A stretch of DNA of 64,000 bases from Bdellovibrionaceae bacterium UBA6502 (GTDB lineage: Bacteria; Bdellovibrionota; Bdellovibrionia; Bdellovibrionales; UBA840): the NCBI GenBank assembly GCA_002436415.1, contig DJMA01000028.1:145601-209600 (forward strand), given 5' to 3'. The notes under the pieces are model-generated. The model saw nothing but the letters and a program-made list of their open reading frames with translations, did no database searches and was not told the DNA's origin. A program made the translations under genes and the position numbers. Shown here in pieces: positions 35,874 to 45,278 of this stretch; within the stretch, counting starts at the first letter, position 1, and each line of letters begins with the position of its first letter.

Positions 35874-36500
35874 TTAAGATCGATATAAGCTATCAAAAAA
35901 AGGCGAAAGCTCTTCATCGACCAAGGTCTTAGACTCCAAAAGTCCCCAACTCACTCTCGTAAAATACTTAGCCACTAAATCCTGATAAACTCGGTCTGGC
36001 CTTTTTTTAGCCCAAGGATCTTTAAAATCACTTTGTAATTTTAATTTTTGATAATCTTCTCGACTTGGTACATGCAAATAAACAAAACGGCAGGAATAAG
36101 AGAGTCTTTCAAATATAGTCTCCAAATCTTCATCCTGAACGTACTGCAAAACGGAATTACAAACCCCAAGGTCAAAAGCCTTTTTGGGTGGAACAATTTG
36201 AGACAAATCTTTATGAGATAAATCTATGTTCCAATCCTTCACCCACTTTTGTTTCGAAAGCTGATTATAAGCATACTCAGAACTATCTAATGCCATTACC
36301 TTTGCTGGGCGAAAAAGTTTAAGCAGTTCGTACAAAAGCTTGCCTTTTCCAAAACCATAATCAGCAATTGAACTAACATTGGCTTCTACCAAACTTAGAA
36401 TCTGAAACAAATAACGGGCATGACTTTTGGCGTTATAGTCTCCGTCAATCAATTCCGTTTTTGCGTAAATTTTATCGAAGTAATCTTTTTCCAAACTCAT
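35874..36500 (-). CDS. Class I SAM-dependent methyltransferase-like protein
   Basis: The 208-residue protein has a Rossmann-type SAM fold: SSIADYGFGKGKLLYELL (motif I, ~40-57), AKVMALDSSEYAYNQL (motif II acidic residue) and FDLGVCNSVLQYVQDED (motif IV region). The substrate is not evident. It has no cysteine pattern like arsenite methyltransferases, so although an ArsS operon lies nearby it should not be called ArsM. It is bounded by the chemoreceptor promoter region on one side and a divergent small gene on the other. Confidence 0.75.
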   Translation of the reverse strand: MSLEKDYFDKIYAKTELIDGDYNAKSHARYLFQILSLVEANVSSIADYGFGKGKLLYELLKLFRPAKVMALDSSEYAYNQLSKQKWVKDWNIDLSHKDLSQIVPPKKAFDLGVCNSVLQYVQDEDLETIFERLSYSCRFVYLHVPSREDYQKLKLQSDFKDPWAKKRPDRVYQDLVAKYFTRVSWGLLESKTLVDEELSPFFDSLYRS

Positions 36501-36601
36501 AGAATATAACGCCCTGTGAAAATCTAAGCTTTTTACAAAATACCTAAAGCTAGTCTAGCATTGATCATTAAGACTTATAAATTAAATTTTAGGAGGAAGC
36601 C

Positions 36602-36976
36602 TTGAAAGCATTCATTCTTTTAGCTGTAAGCACTTTTTTCGCCCTAGGCGCATCAGCACAATCTGACAATCAAATCTATCGAGCTTTTGGAAAGATTCAT
36701 TTTGAACGAAGCAATATAAGCTGTGAAATACAAAACAATTTGCCATTTGAAGATGTTCTGGTTCGAAAAATTACATTTGATCTTCTTTGTGAAGACCCTT
36801 ACGGCAGGCAATATAATGAATTCTACACAATACGCTGCGGAGAAAACTTTGAGAATTGTGAAATCCCAAACAATGATTTTGAAATTTACGAAGGACCTTC
36901 CTATGGGATTTGCCACCGAGTTGTAGCAGCAAGATGCCCTTTTAGCTATAACGCCATAGAAAAGAACAAACCATAA
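36602..36976 (+). CDS. Small exported cysteine-containing protein
   Basis: The protein starts at a TTG with AGGAGG five bases upstream. A signal peptide (FILLAVSTFFALGASA before QSDN) is followed by ~105 mature residues with six cysteines (SCEIQ, LLCED, IRCGENFENCEIP, GICHRVVAARCP). The even number suggests disulfides formed by the VKOR-DsbA system. No family is recognised. It is a monocistronic unit ending at a strong bidirectional terminator. Confidence 0.7.
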   Translation: MKAFILLAVSTFFALGASAQSDNQIYRAFGKIHFERSNISCEIQNNLPFEDVLVRKITFDLLCEDPYGRQYNEFYTIRCGENFENCEIPNNDFEIYEGPSYGICHRVVAARCPFSYNAIEKNKP

Positions 36977-36995
36977 ACATAAGTCTAAAACAAAA

Positions 36996-37023
36996 AAACC
37001 TCAGAATTCCTCTGAGGTTTTTT
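36996..37023. terminator. Strong bidirectional intrinsic terminator
   Basis: AAACCTCAGA (36996-37005), loop ATTCC and TCTGAGGTTT (37011-37020) form a 10-bp perfect stem with T6 on the right and A7 on the left. It serves the plus-strand cysteine protein gene and the minus-strand exonuclease gene. Confidence 0.9.
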
Positions 37024-37045
37024 GTATTGCAATGTGAAACATTAA

Positions 37046-37741
37046 CTACAACAAACTAGTTTCGTAAAGAAATGGAAAGGTAGAACTTTCCAACTGAACT
37101 TGCTTCATATCTTTAATCCATACCTTATTAGGAGCATCCCAGCGAAAACCAGCGTCTTTGGCTTTGCTTCTTTCGTCATAGCTTACGATGGCTTGCACAC
37201 GAACGGTTGGTGATTTACTAAGTTCAATCACTTCATTCCAATCATACTTTGAAACCACTTCCATCATAGTCAAAACATCAAAAATGGCTCGGTGAGAAAA
37301 AGGATTTAAAAATTTATGCTCAGTCGCTAGATAAGTTAGCTTTCGAGTTTTTACATCATCTCTATAAGGAACATCATGAAGGGTATCAATCCAAGGAATG
37401 TCCATCTCAAGCTCATACCTTGCAAGAGCACGTTCAATAAAAATTTTGTCAAACTGAGGGCCATTGTGAGCAACGATATATTCACATCTCTCGGCTAGTT
37501 CTAACATTTCATTGATTGCAGTTAACTCAGAGATACCAAACTCACGAAGATGTTTTTGCTCAATTCCGGTCAACTCAATAATCTCTTCTTCAAGTTGGCG
37601 TGGGCCAATATTAATAAGACGATTCATCATGCTAACAGGTTTGTTTGCTCTGGTATCCCAAACCACCGCACCAAGTTCAATGATTTGATCTCTCTCATGG
37701 CTTAATCCAGTAGTTTCTAAATCCAAACCTAAAACATACAT
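37046..37741 (-). CDS. DEDDh-family 3'-5' exonuclease (DnaQ-like)
   Basis: The 231-residue protein has ExoI LGLDLETTGL (Asp7, Glu9), ExoII YIVAHNGPQFDKIFIERAL and ExoIII FSHRAIFDVLTMM with the catalytic His and Asp. This is the layout of DNA polymerase III epsilon and RNase T-type nucleases. The C-terminal ~50 residues include AGFRWDAPNKVWIKDM, a short module seen in DUF5710-type proteins. It could process DNA or RNA ends; it lacks a clamp-binding motif that I could recognise. AAGGAG lies six bases before the ATG. It is the last gene of a three-gene operon with ygfZ. Confidence 0.88.
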   Translation of the reverse strand: MYVLGLDLETTGLSHERDQIIELGAVVWDTRANKPVSMMNRLINIGPRQLEEEIIELTGIEQKHLREFGISELTAINEMLELAERCEYIVAHNGPQFDKIFIERALARYELEMDIPWIDTLHDVPYRDDVKTRKLTYLATEHKFLNPFSHRAIFDVLTMMEVVSKYDWNEVIELSKSPTVRVQAIVSYDERSKAKDAGFRWDAPNKVWIKDMKQVQLESSTFPFLYETSLL

Positions 37742-37751
37742 AAACTTCTCC

Positions 37752-38558
37752 TTAATACACCTGGCTACACTGAACTTTTTGACCAGACACCAATAAACTT
37801 ATTTGATTCGACATCTCTTGTACCAGTTTTGTTCTTACAAAACTAGCGAAATAAAACTGCCCTTCAAACTCAAAGCTATCGTAGTCACTGATCTCTTTTC
37901 CGTTCTCAAAACAAACCTCAGCAGCCTCTGAAATCAAGCTTTCTGATTGCAAAACAAGCAATTTCTTTGGCACCTGACCAATGCTTAAAATTTTATTAAC
38001 AACTTCTTGCCCTGGATAACATCCTTTGTCATCAGAAACAAAGTTAAGGTAAGCATCACTCTCTATAATGATGTGTTTTTGCATAATCTCTAAACCAGGT
38101 ATTCCCAATAATTTACGAAGATTTTTAAACTCCTTAGAGTTCAAGGCTTTGTAATTTTGACCTGCAAATGGATCTTGTTTGGACAATATAAGGCTAAATT
38201 TTTTATTAGAAAACAAAGCATCATTATGCTCGATATTTTCATTAGAATTTGTAACGAAAACCTTTGTTTCAATTTTCTCTAAAAGCTTTAGTTCAATGTC
38301 TTCGGCAAAGATGGCATCTTCCAATATTTTCAAAGCCTCTTCTTTTTGATCTACTTCAAGAATCAGAAGGTACTGGTTCTGAGAAATTTTATCGACAAAA
38401 AAAATCATCTTAGGATTGGCCTTATAATCAAGAACACTTGCACCAAAATATTTTTTATCATTCGGAACTTTATTGCTAAGAATGCGATTTAACCAATCTT
38501 CCGTATCAGAACCCGATACTGTAATCCCAATGTAATCTGAAAAATCATAAGAATACAC
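37752..38558 (-). CDS. ygfZ: YgfZ/GcvT-like folate-binding protein (Fe-S cluster maintenance)
   Basis: The hallmark YgfZ motif KGCYPGQEVV appears at ~178-187 in DDKGCYPGQEVVNKI. The preceding residues follow the GcvT fold, including FLNR-like DWLNRILSNKVPND and a central LLGIPGLEIM. YgfZ proteins help assemble or repair certain Fe-S enzymes in a folate-dependent way, and the radical SAM enzyme in this window could be such a client (inference). The start is GTG 38558, with GGAG six bases upstream. It lies 14 bases after a secreted-protein gene and 10 bases before the exonuclease. Confidence 0.85.
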   Translation of the reverse strand: MYSYDFSDYIGITVSGSDTEDWLNRILSNKVPNDKKYFGASVLDYKANPKMIFFVDKISQNQYLLILEVDQKEEALKILEDAIFAEDIELKLLEKIETKVFVTNSNENIEHNDALFSNKKFSLILSKQDPFAGQNYKALNSKEFKNLRKLLGIPGLEIMQKHIIIESDAYLNFVSDDKGCYPGQEVVNKILSIGQVPKKLLVLQSESLISEAAEVCFENGKEISDYDSFEFEGQFYFASFVRTKLVQEMSNQISLLVSGQKVQCSQVY

Positions 38559-38572
38559 AACAATCTCCTTAA

Positions 38573-39325
38573 CTATTTCTCATTAGGGATAAGCTCTATT
38601 TCTAGCCCCCCTAAATCCTCAACTTGAACCCCGGAAGATTCTTTGATTTGCACTGGCTCAGACCTTTGCATTTTTTCAATAGAAAGTCTATTCGGCGCTG
38701 GCATTTGGCTAAGAATTTTAGCAGGTTTTTGCGTTTCGTAGCCACCCTCATAACTTAGATGCTCAAATACTCCAAATGGCTCACTCGGCTTCAAAATGTT
38801 TGAGTATATAAAATATTTCTGTAAAAACTTTGGAAAGGAAACAATCATTTTACCAGAACTCCAGGCTGCACTAACATCTAACAAATACATTTTCAGTGCA
38901 GGATCAATTTCCTCTAAATTCACTAGAGCCATTTTTTCCAATACCCTCTTCCAGTCTTGGTAGGATAATACCTTCTCTCCCATTTGGTTTCTTTTTTCTA
39001 AAAGGTGCTCTATAAACACAGCCTCTAATTTTAGTCGTTTTTTCTCTTGAAGGTTTTGCGCCAAAACAAAACTTTTTTGTCGATACTGCTTGGCCGACAA
39101 GGCCTCCGTATTAGCAGTACTAAAACTTGCCGAATTGGCAATTTCGGTGTTTAGCTCATCCAGTCTTTTGTAGGTTTCATTCAGCATTTGCGCAAGGCTA
39201 AGGCCCGCCTTTAAAGAAAGATCCTTGTCAATCATTGCAAAAGTTTGGCTTTTAGTAAGCAAAACACAAAACAAAACCAGTGATTTAAAAAAACTAATTC
39301 TTCCCAAAATTCCGAACATTTTCAT
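38573..39325 (-). CDS. Exported protein, unknown
   Basis: The 250-residue protein has a basic start, a hydrophobic core (FFKSLVLFCVLLTKSQTFA) and a likely signal-peptidase site before MIDKDL. The mature part is helical (~35-125), with several conserved-looking aromatic residues in the middle (FPKFLQKYFIYSNIL), then a Pro-containing acidic tail. No domain is recognised. It is the first gene of the operon with ygfZ and the exonuclease. Confidence 0.65.
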   Translation of the reverse strand: MKMFGILGRISFFKSLVLFCVLLTKSQTFAMIDKDLSLKAGLSLAQMLNETYKRLDELNTEIANSASFSTANTEALSAKQYRQKSFVLAQNLQEKKRLKLEAVFIEHLLEKRNQMGEKVLSYQDWKRVLEKMALVNLEEIDPALKMYLLDVSAAWSSGKMIVSFPKFLQKYFIYSNILKPSEPFGVFEHLSYEGGYETQKPAKILSQMPAPNRLSIEKMQRSEPVQIKESSGVQVEDLGGLEIELIPNEK

Positions 39326-39519
39326 ATACTATATATAAGCCAGAAAAAGCACTAACAGAAAACGCTTAGCTCTTAGGCCGAGATACATATTACAATTCGC
39401 TGTCAAATCTTTAGACGATAATCATCCTAGAGAATGACATTAAATATATATTTTTCATTTCCGCTGTAAGCTCTTAAAAAAACAGGAAACTAAATTCTAG
39501 ACGCGTTATAGTTGCAAGA

Positions 39520-40884
39520 ATGAGAGGGATTCAGATTAGGTTTAATGTATGTCGCATAGTTTTTTATGTTTTAGCGATTTGCTTTAGCTCCAGTTTATTT
39601 GCACAAACTCATTATTTTCAAAACTTAAATCATAATGACTATCAACTGCTTCCTGAAGACTTAAAGCGCATTCATCAGCGAACAAACTTTTCCATAAAAC
39701 ACTTAATCACTAAATATCCAAATCAAGTTATCAAAAAGTCTCTTTTCATTGGACACCCGGACGCACCAATCATTAACGCCGTCGGAGGGACTTTTACAAA
39801 TGCTCTCTATATGCGAGAGTATGCTTTACGACTGGCTTTAAAAACTCAAACAAATTTAGCATACAATTCAAACAATCTAGCAAAAGCCATACAAGCAAAA
39901 GCTTTTGCTGTAAACCTTACGGAACCTAGTGGCTTTGGAAATAGCTTAACAGGAGTCATTAGTGCGCCTAGAAATTTAAATTTTGGGCTAATGGAAATGA
40001 TCGCTGAACATTTATTTAGCATGGAAATCCTTTCCGAAATATCCGGACATAAAGTTCTAAATATTGGCCATAGCTTAGGTGGTTTCATTTTAGATTTTTC
40101 ATCCATTGGTGTGAGAACCGACAAAGCTGGCAAGCTCTATCTGGATCATTCGTATGGTCAAGAGGTGTCTAAAAAAATTCGTGGTAATATCTTGCTTGGA
40201 ACTCCATTCGCTTTAGCCAGTCATGACTTCGACGCTCATTTAATTCCTCTATTAACTGTAATTGGACCCAAAATCATTGATAGATCACCTGTGTTTCAAA
40301 AACTATATCGTTGGTTACACCAACATAACTATTTGTCACCAGAACAGTTGCATATGCCCTTAAGTCAGCTACAAAAAACTAGTTCATTTTTCTTACCTGG
40401 GCGATTAGAAAATTTCAGTCTCATTCCCCTTGTTGACCTAAGACTCCTTAGGGCGAGTGATATTCACGAATTAGCAAACCACACTTTGTCCAAATCTTAT
40501 CCAACAAAAATATTGAGAGAGTTCGACCGCATGCTCTCCGATGGTGATTTGATGATCGACTTTGAAAACAAAAGAGAAATTAGCCTCAAAAATTTGTATA
40601 AAACGGCAGATGCAAGTGCAAGGGTAGCTAGTTTTATCAATACCAATAGAAAAGACCCTGTCTCTCGTCCCAAAGACCTTTATATGCACGTAACCTTTTT
40701 CCGTGCCTTAGGGGTACAAGTTAGTAGTATGATCCAAGAAGGTGGTCATATGAACTCTCCCCTCGGCCTATACATTATAGATAGTGTTGAAGCCGCAGCC
40801 TTAATGTTTCGAGATACAGAAAGCGCCTTGAACAATCAAGACGCTTCAAATGCATTATATTCTTGCAGTAAAAGTGCAAAATAG
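39520..40884 (+). CDS. Secreted alpha/beta-hydrolase with lipase-type GxSxG
   Basis: A signal peptide (VFYVLAICFSSSLFA before QTHYF) is followed by ~425 residues. VLNIGHSLGGFILDF contains the nucleophile elbow GHSLGG (Ser near residue 186). Candidate acid and His partners are SDGDLMIDF (~345) and EGGHMNSPLGLY (~408), in the right order for a hydrolase. The upstream strand with SLFIGHPDAPIINAVGGTF may form the oxyanion region. The sequence does not match a named lipase family that I recognise. An exported lipase or esterase would suit a predatory or scavenging life style, but that is inference. It ends one base from the convergent receptor gene stop. Confidence 0.7.
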   Translation: MRGIQIRFNVCRIVFYVLAICFSSSLFAQTHYFQNLNHNDYQLLPEDLKRIHQRTNFSIKHLITKYPNQVIKKSLFIGHPDAPIINAVGGTFTNALYMREYALRLALKTQTNLAYNSNNLAKAIQAKAFAVNLTEPSGFGNSLTGVISAPRNLNFGLMEMIAEHLFSMEILSEISGHKVLNIGHSLGGFILDFSSIGVRTDKAGKLYLDHSYGQEVSKKIRGNILLGTPFALASHDFDAHLIPLLTVIGPKIIDRSPVFQKLYRWLHQHNYLSPEQLHMPLSQLQKTSSFFLPGRLENFSLIPLVDLRLLRASDIHELANHTLSKSYPTKILREFDRMLSDGDLMIDFENKREISLKNLYKTADASARVASFINTNRKDPVSRPKDLYMHVTFFRALGVQVSSMIQEGGHMNSPLGLYIIDSVEAAALMFRDTESALNNQDASNALYSCSKSAK

Positions 40885-40885
40885 T

Positions 40886-42847
40886 CTACGCGGACTTTCT
40901 AGCTTCCTCTACTAATTTATCTAAGAAGGTCGCCATCTCTGACAGCTCACTAGCAGCAGCAAGCGTCTCTTCGGCACCAGCGGCACTTTGAGCAGCAGCT
41001 TCATTTACTCCAGCAATAACAGTGGCAACACCCTCTACTGCAACTCTAGACTCTTCGATGATTCGAGATACTTCATTGGCAGTAGCACTTTGCTCCTCCA
41101 CAGAACTTGCAGTTCGAATTGAAATTTCACTCACCTGATCGATAGCTTGGTTCACACCAGCAATGGACTCAACCGCTAAATCACTATTACTTTGAACATT
41201 ATTAATTTTAGAAATAATGTCTTCCGTAGCCTCTGCCGTTTGCTTGGCAAGCTCTTTCACTTCGTTTGCTACCACAGCAAAACCTTTACCAGCTTCACCA
41301 GCTCTGGCTGCCTCGATCGTGGCGTTTAAAGCCAAAAGATTGGTTTGTTGTGCAATTGATGAAATTACCTTGATCACCTGGCCAATTTCTTGGGAAGCAT
41401 TACCAAGTTCATTCATAATTTTTGAAGCTTCTCCAGCCTTGTTTCTTGCCTCTGAAGACATTTCTGAAGACTGATTCGATGCTACTGAAACCTCTTTAAT
41501 AGATGCACTCATTTCTTCCGTGTTCACAGCTACAGATGATACTTTTTCCGTTACCAATCTAGTATTTTGTGAAGCCTCTTGAGAATCGGCAGAAGTTTTT
41601 CTAGCTCCTTCAGCCATATTCGTAGAAGTGGCCGTCAACTCCTCAGCAGCTGCCGCTAGTTTTTGAGTTGCCTCACCAAAACTATCAACAAGACGATTGT
41701 AAGCTTGTCTTTCTTCTGTTAGATCAGTGGCAAATTTAATTACCTTTACAACATCTCCATTTAAATCAAACAAAGGATTGTAAGACGCTTGAATCCAAAC
41801 TTCTTTACCACCCTTACCTAAACGGCGATATTTACCAGCATCAAAAGTTCCGCCTCTTAATTTTTCCCAAAACTGAGTGTACTCTGCACTTTCCGCATAA
41901 GACTTCTCAGCAAACATACTATGGTGTTTGCCTTGGATTTCTTCTAATGTATATCCAAGAGTATCTAAGAAATTTTTATTGGCAGTAAGAATTTTTCCAC
42001 TTGGATCAAACTCAATCACAGCCTGAGCTTTATCAATGGCTTCCATTTTTGATTCAAAATCATTGGTTTTAGTTTTTGATTCAGTGATATCAGAAGCGAA
42101 TTTAACAACCTTATAAACCCTACCTTTAGGGTCCAAAATTGGATTGTAAGAAGCCTGAATCCAGATCTCTTTACCACCCTTACCTAATCTTTTGTATTCA
42201 CCGGCATCAAACTGACCGCTTCTAAGTTTATCCCATAAGGCTTTATACTCAGGAGTATCTGCAATCCCTGGCTCGCCAAACATACTATGGTGTTTGCCTT
42301 GGATCTCACCTAAGCTGTAACCCATAGTTGATAGAAAGTTTTGATTGGCAGTTAAGATCGTGCCATCAGGTTGAAACTCGATCACTGCTTGGGATTTATC
42401 AATCGCTGAAAGTTTTCCCTCGTAGTCAGCAGCCTTTTTCTTTTCCTCGGTAATGTCTGTAGCAAATTTAACTACACTTACAACTTTACCGTTTTTAAAG
42501 ACTGGATTGTAAGAAGCCTGAATCCAAATTTCTTCACCTGATTTGGTATAACGGCAATATTGATTCGAATCAAAGTTCCCTTCTCTTAAATTTGCCCAAA
42601 AAGCTTCATACTCCGCAGAGGCAGCATAAGTATCATCTACAAACAATCTATGATGCTTCCCTTGTATTTCTGAAAGTTCATAACCAACTGCATTTAAGAA
42701 GTTTTGGTTAGCATGTAAAATATTTCCCTGAGGATCAAATTCAATCACGGCTTGTGATTTATCCATCGCCTCCACTCTTGCTTTATAATCAATTTGGTTA
42801 CTAACAGAGTTTTGATTTAAGTCTTCCGCTGCATTAGACTTCCACAT
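40886..42847 (-). CDS. Soluble chemoreceptor with three tandem PAS domains
   Basis: Three near-identical PAS modules occupy residues ~28-135, 149-256 and 271-378, with a repeat length of ~122. Each carries the segments IQGKHH, EIWIQASYNP (or a close variant) and VVKFATDIT, as in the BdlA/Aer-like cytoplasmic receptors. No membrane helix is present. Residues ~390-653 form the MCP signalling domain with AQQTNLLALNATIEAARAGE (~500) and helices rich in Ala/Glu/Ser. PAS domains of this type commonly bind haem, FAD or small ligands, so it may sense redox or oxygen state. The close similarity among modules suggests recent internal duplication. A weak FliA-like site lies upstream. Confidence 0.93.
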   Translation of the reverse strand: MWKSNAAEDLNQNSVSNQIDYKARVEAMDKSQAVIEFDPQGNILHANQNFLNAVGYELSEIQGKHHRLFVDDTYAASAEYEAFWANLREGNFDSNQYCRYTKSGEEIWIQASYNPVFKNGKVVSVVKFATDITEEKKKAADYEGKLSAIDKSQAVIEFQPDGTILTANQNFLSTMGYSLGEIQGKHHSMFGEPGIADTPEYKALWDKLRSGQFDAGEYKRLGKGGKEIWIQASYNPILDPKGRVYKVVKFASDITESKTKTNDFESKMEAIDKAQAVIEFDPSGKILTANKNFLDTLGYTLEEIQGKHHSMFAEKSYAESAEYTQFWEKLRGGTFDAGKYRRLGKGGKEVWIQASYNPLFDLNGDVVKVIKFATDLTEERQAYNRLVDSFGEATQKLAAAAEELTATSTNMAEGARKTSADSQEASQNTRLVTEKVSSVAVNTEEMSASIKEVSVASNQSSEMSSEARNKAGEASKIMNELGNASQEIGQVIKVISSIAQQTNLLALNATIEAARAGEAGKGFAVVANEVKELAKQTAEATEDIISKINNVQSNSDLAVESIAGVNQAIDQVSEISIRTASSVEEQSATANEVSRIIEESRVAVEGVATVIAGVNEAAAQSAAGAEETLAAASELSEMATFLDKLVEEARKSA

Positions 42848-42923
42848 TTTAATCCCCTTATAAATCGAAAAAGTTTTGATATAACTATAAAATAGACATC
42901 TTAAGTCTTTAATTTACATATGG

Positions 42924-42951
42924 GTTTCGTGAAAAATAGGGAGAAACTTAA
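42924..42951 (-). promoter_or_regulatory. Weak FliA-like promoter of the triple-PAS receptor
   Basis: On the minus strand TTAAGTTT (42944-42951) is a close -35 match and is followed after 12 bases by CACGAAAC (42924-42931), a degenerate -10. It is accepted only because the gene is a chemoreceptor and the spacing agrees with the other sites. Confidence 0.3.
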
Positions 42952-43030
42952 TGCCTTGGCAAAAAGCTAACAAGTCTATCTCAAATTAAAACGACTTAAG
43001 CGATAAAACTAGACCAAAAAAAATAGGAGC

Positions 43031-45244
43031 TTATTCACGTTCAACGCCAATTACACCTTTGATTCTTTGTACATTCTGAATCACCATGGCCAATTGGCTA
43101 GTATCACGAACTTGAATATCGAAATGGAAGACCGCCTTGTGGTCTTTGGTAGTACGAATTCTGGCATTAATAATATTTGCATCAGCAGAACTAAATGCAT
43201 CAGAAATCTTTCTTAAAAGCCCTGGTTCATCCTGACTTAAGATACGGACTTTTACATTATTGGTTTGGTTATGATTATCAGACCAATCAACATCGATTTG
43301 TCGAGAAGCATCAATTTCATAAGCCTTCGAACAAGTTGAGGTATGAATGGTTACACCACGCCCTCTTGAAATGAATCCTACGATGGAATCACCTGGGATG
43401 GGATTACAACACTTGGCAAAGCGAACCATAATGTCACTCATGCCATCAACACTAATGAGTGAACCTTTCTTTTTAGACTTCTTTTGTGCCGACTTAAATA
43501 CTTTGTCTAAGAAGCTTTGGTTGTCTTCTTCTTTTGTTTCTGGATTGTTTTCCTGTGGGAGTAGATCAGGATTTAGTCCCTTCACAATATCTTCTACAGA
43601 AACTTTTCCATAGCCAACAGCAATGTATATTTCATCCTCACTTTTATAGCCATTCTTCCTTAGATATTCTTCTAAGTGAGCGGCTTCAAAAAGTCTTCGA
43701 ACGGAAATTCCAAGTCTACGGAGCTCTTTTTCAAATAAGTCTTTTCCAAGAACTAAACTACGCTTACGTTCTTCTGATTTAACATAAGCACGTATTTTTG
43801 ATTTTGCTCGAGCTGTAACAACGATATTTAACCAGTCCTTACTAGGGCTTTGGTTACTAGAAGTCATTACACTCACAGTGTCTCCTGAACGAAGACGATA
43901 TTTTAGGGGTACAATTTTACCATTTACTTTTGCGCCAACGCATTTAGAGCCGACATCCGTATGAATCGCGTAAGCAAAATCTAGTGGACTCGCCCCTTCC
44001 GGCAATTCTTTAACGTCACCTTTTGGCGTGAATACATAGATTTCTGTTTCAAACAAATCGGTTTTAACATTTTCCAGGTACTCATCAGAGTCTTCCCCTT
44101 GAACTCCTGAGTTCTCTAAGAAGTCTCTTAACCAGCGAAACTTTTTCTCTGTATCCGCTGCAATTTGCCCTTTTTCTTTGTATTTCCAATGAGCCGCGAT
44201 ACCTCGCTCAGCAATCAAGTGCATTTCTTCTGTACGAATTTGCACTTCGATTCTTTGTGCATTTGGACCAATCACTGTGGTATGCAAACTCTGATAGTTA
44301 TTACTCTTTGCCAAGGCAATATAATCTTTAAATCGTCCTGGAACAGGCTTCCATTTGGCATGGATACAACCAAGGGCGGAGTAACACTCACCCACCGTAT
44401 TGGTAATAATACGAAAAGCCATTAGGTCATAAATTTGTTCAAACTCTAAACCCCTTTGCTCCATCTTCTTATAAATAGAGTACAAATGCTTAGAGCGGCC
44501 TTGAATTTCGGGATTGAGTTGAACCTCTTTTAACTGCTCTTCTAAATCACCAATAACTTGGGATACATACTCTTCCCGTTCTTTTTTCTTCTGATTTACT
44601 TTTTGAACTAAATCATAGTAAATCTCAGGGCGCATATATCTAAAAGATAAATCTTCTAGTTCAACCTTTAAAGAGCTGATACCGAGTCGATTCGCTAAGG
44701 GAGCATAAATGTCTAATGTCTCTCTAGCAATACGCTCTTGCTTTTCGTAAGGCATATGATTGAGCGTTCTCATATTATGAAGGCGATCCGCAAGCTTTAC
44801 CAATATCACTCGAATGTCGCGACCCATGGCAACGATCATCTTACGAATATTCTCCCCTTGCTTATGATGGGTATTACGAAACTTCATTTGAGAAATTTTC
44901 GTCACACCATCTACAAGATCCATTACCTCTTCACCGAACTCACGTTTTACGTCTTCTAAGGTAATGTCCGTATCTTCTACCGTATCGTGAAGTAAACCAG
45001 TAATAATCGTTGCTTGATCTAATCCTAGATCAGCAATGATTCCAGCCACTCCTAATGGATGAGTTATATATGGGTCCCCACTTCTACGAAATTGACCTTC
45101 GTGGGCTTTTTCAGAAAATTGATAAGCTTTTTTAAGAGTATCCGCATCAATATTTGGAGAAAGCTCTTTGGCTCTCTCCACAAGTTGATCGATACTCTCT
45201 AGATGAATCGCGCTGATGTGTTCAACGCTGCGCTTACCAGCCAT
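43031..45244 (-). CDS. rel: Bifunctional (p)ppGpp synthetase/hydrolase, Rel/SpoT type
   Basis: The enzyme controls the stringent-response alarmone. The HD hydrolase domain is intact (FRRSGDPYITHPLGVA, LLHDTVEDTD, LVKLADRLHNMRTL). The synthetase domain follows (SKHLYSIYKKMEQRG, YDLMAFRIIT), with GRFKDYIALAKSNNYQSLHT. The RFKD is the RXKD motif of bifunctional Rel/SpoT enzymes rather than the EXDD of RelA. TGS (~390-450), helical/CC and C-terminal ACT domains are present, giving 737 residues. The ATG at 45244 with AGGA five bases upstream is preferred to a GTG one codon earlier. It is the end of the yicC-gmk-rpoZ-rel block, with its own candidate promoter at the rpoZ 3' end. Confidence 0.96.
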   Translation of the reverse strand: MAGKRSVEHISAIHLESIDQLVERAKELSPNIDADTLKKAYQFSEKAHEGQFRRSGDPYITHPLGVAGIIADLGLDQATIITGLLHDTVEDTDITLEDVKREFGEEVMDLVDGVTKISQMKFRNTHHKQGENIRKMIVAMGRDIRVILVKLADRLHNMRTLNHMPYEKQERIARETLDIYAPLANRLGISSLKVELEDLSFRYMRPEIYYDLVQKVNQKKKEREEYVSQVIGDLEEQLKEVQLNPEIQGRSKHLYSIYKKMEQRGLEFEQIYDLMAFRIITNTVGECYSALGCIHAKWKPVPGRFKDYIALAKSNNYQSLHTTVIGPNAQRIEVQIRTEEMHLIAERGIAAHWKYKEKGQIAADTEKKFRWLRDFLENSGVQGEDSDEYLENVKTDLFETEIYVFTPKGDVKELPEGASPLDFAYAIHTDVGSKCVGAKVNGKIVPLKYRLRSGDTVSVMTSSNQSPSKDWLNIVVTARAKSKIRAYVKSEERKRSLVLGKDLFEKELRRLGISVRRLFEAAHLEEYLRKNGYKSEDEIYIAVGYGKVSVEDIVKGLNPDLLPQENNPETKEEDNQSFLDKVFKSAQKKSKKKGSLISVDGMSDIMVRFAKCCNPIPGDSIVGFISRGRGVTIHTSTCSKAYEIDASRQIDVDWSDNHNQTNNVKVRILSQDEPGLLRKISDAFSSADANIINARIRTTKDHKAVFHFDIQVRDTSQLAMVIQNVQRIKGVIGVERE

Positions 45245-45278
45245 CACAGTCCTTATAGTAAACTATTTTCTTACAGAC

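Noticed and set aside
35874..36500. Candidate arsenite methyltransferase (ArsM) near the arsS operon
   Set aside because: The fold is SAM-dependent but the conserved cysteines of ArsM are absent, and a receptor gene and terminator separate it from arsS.
43031..45244. RelA-type monofunctional synthetase
   Set aside because: The HD motif is intact and the catalytic motif is RXKD, which points to a bifunctional Rel/SpoT enzyme.
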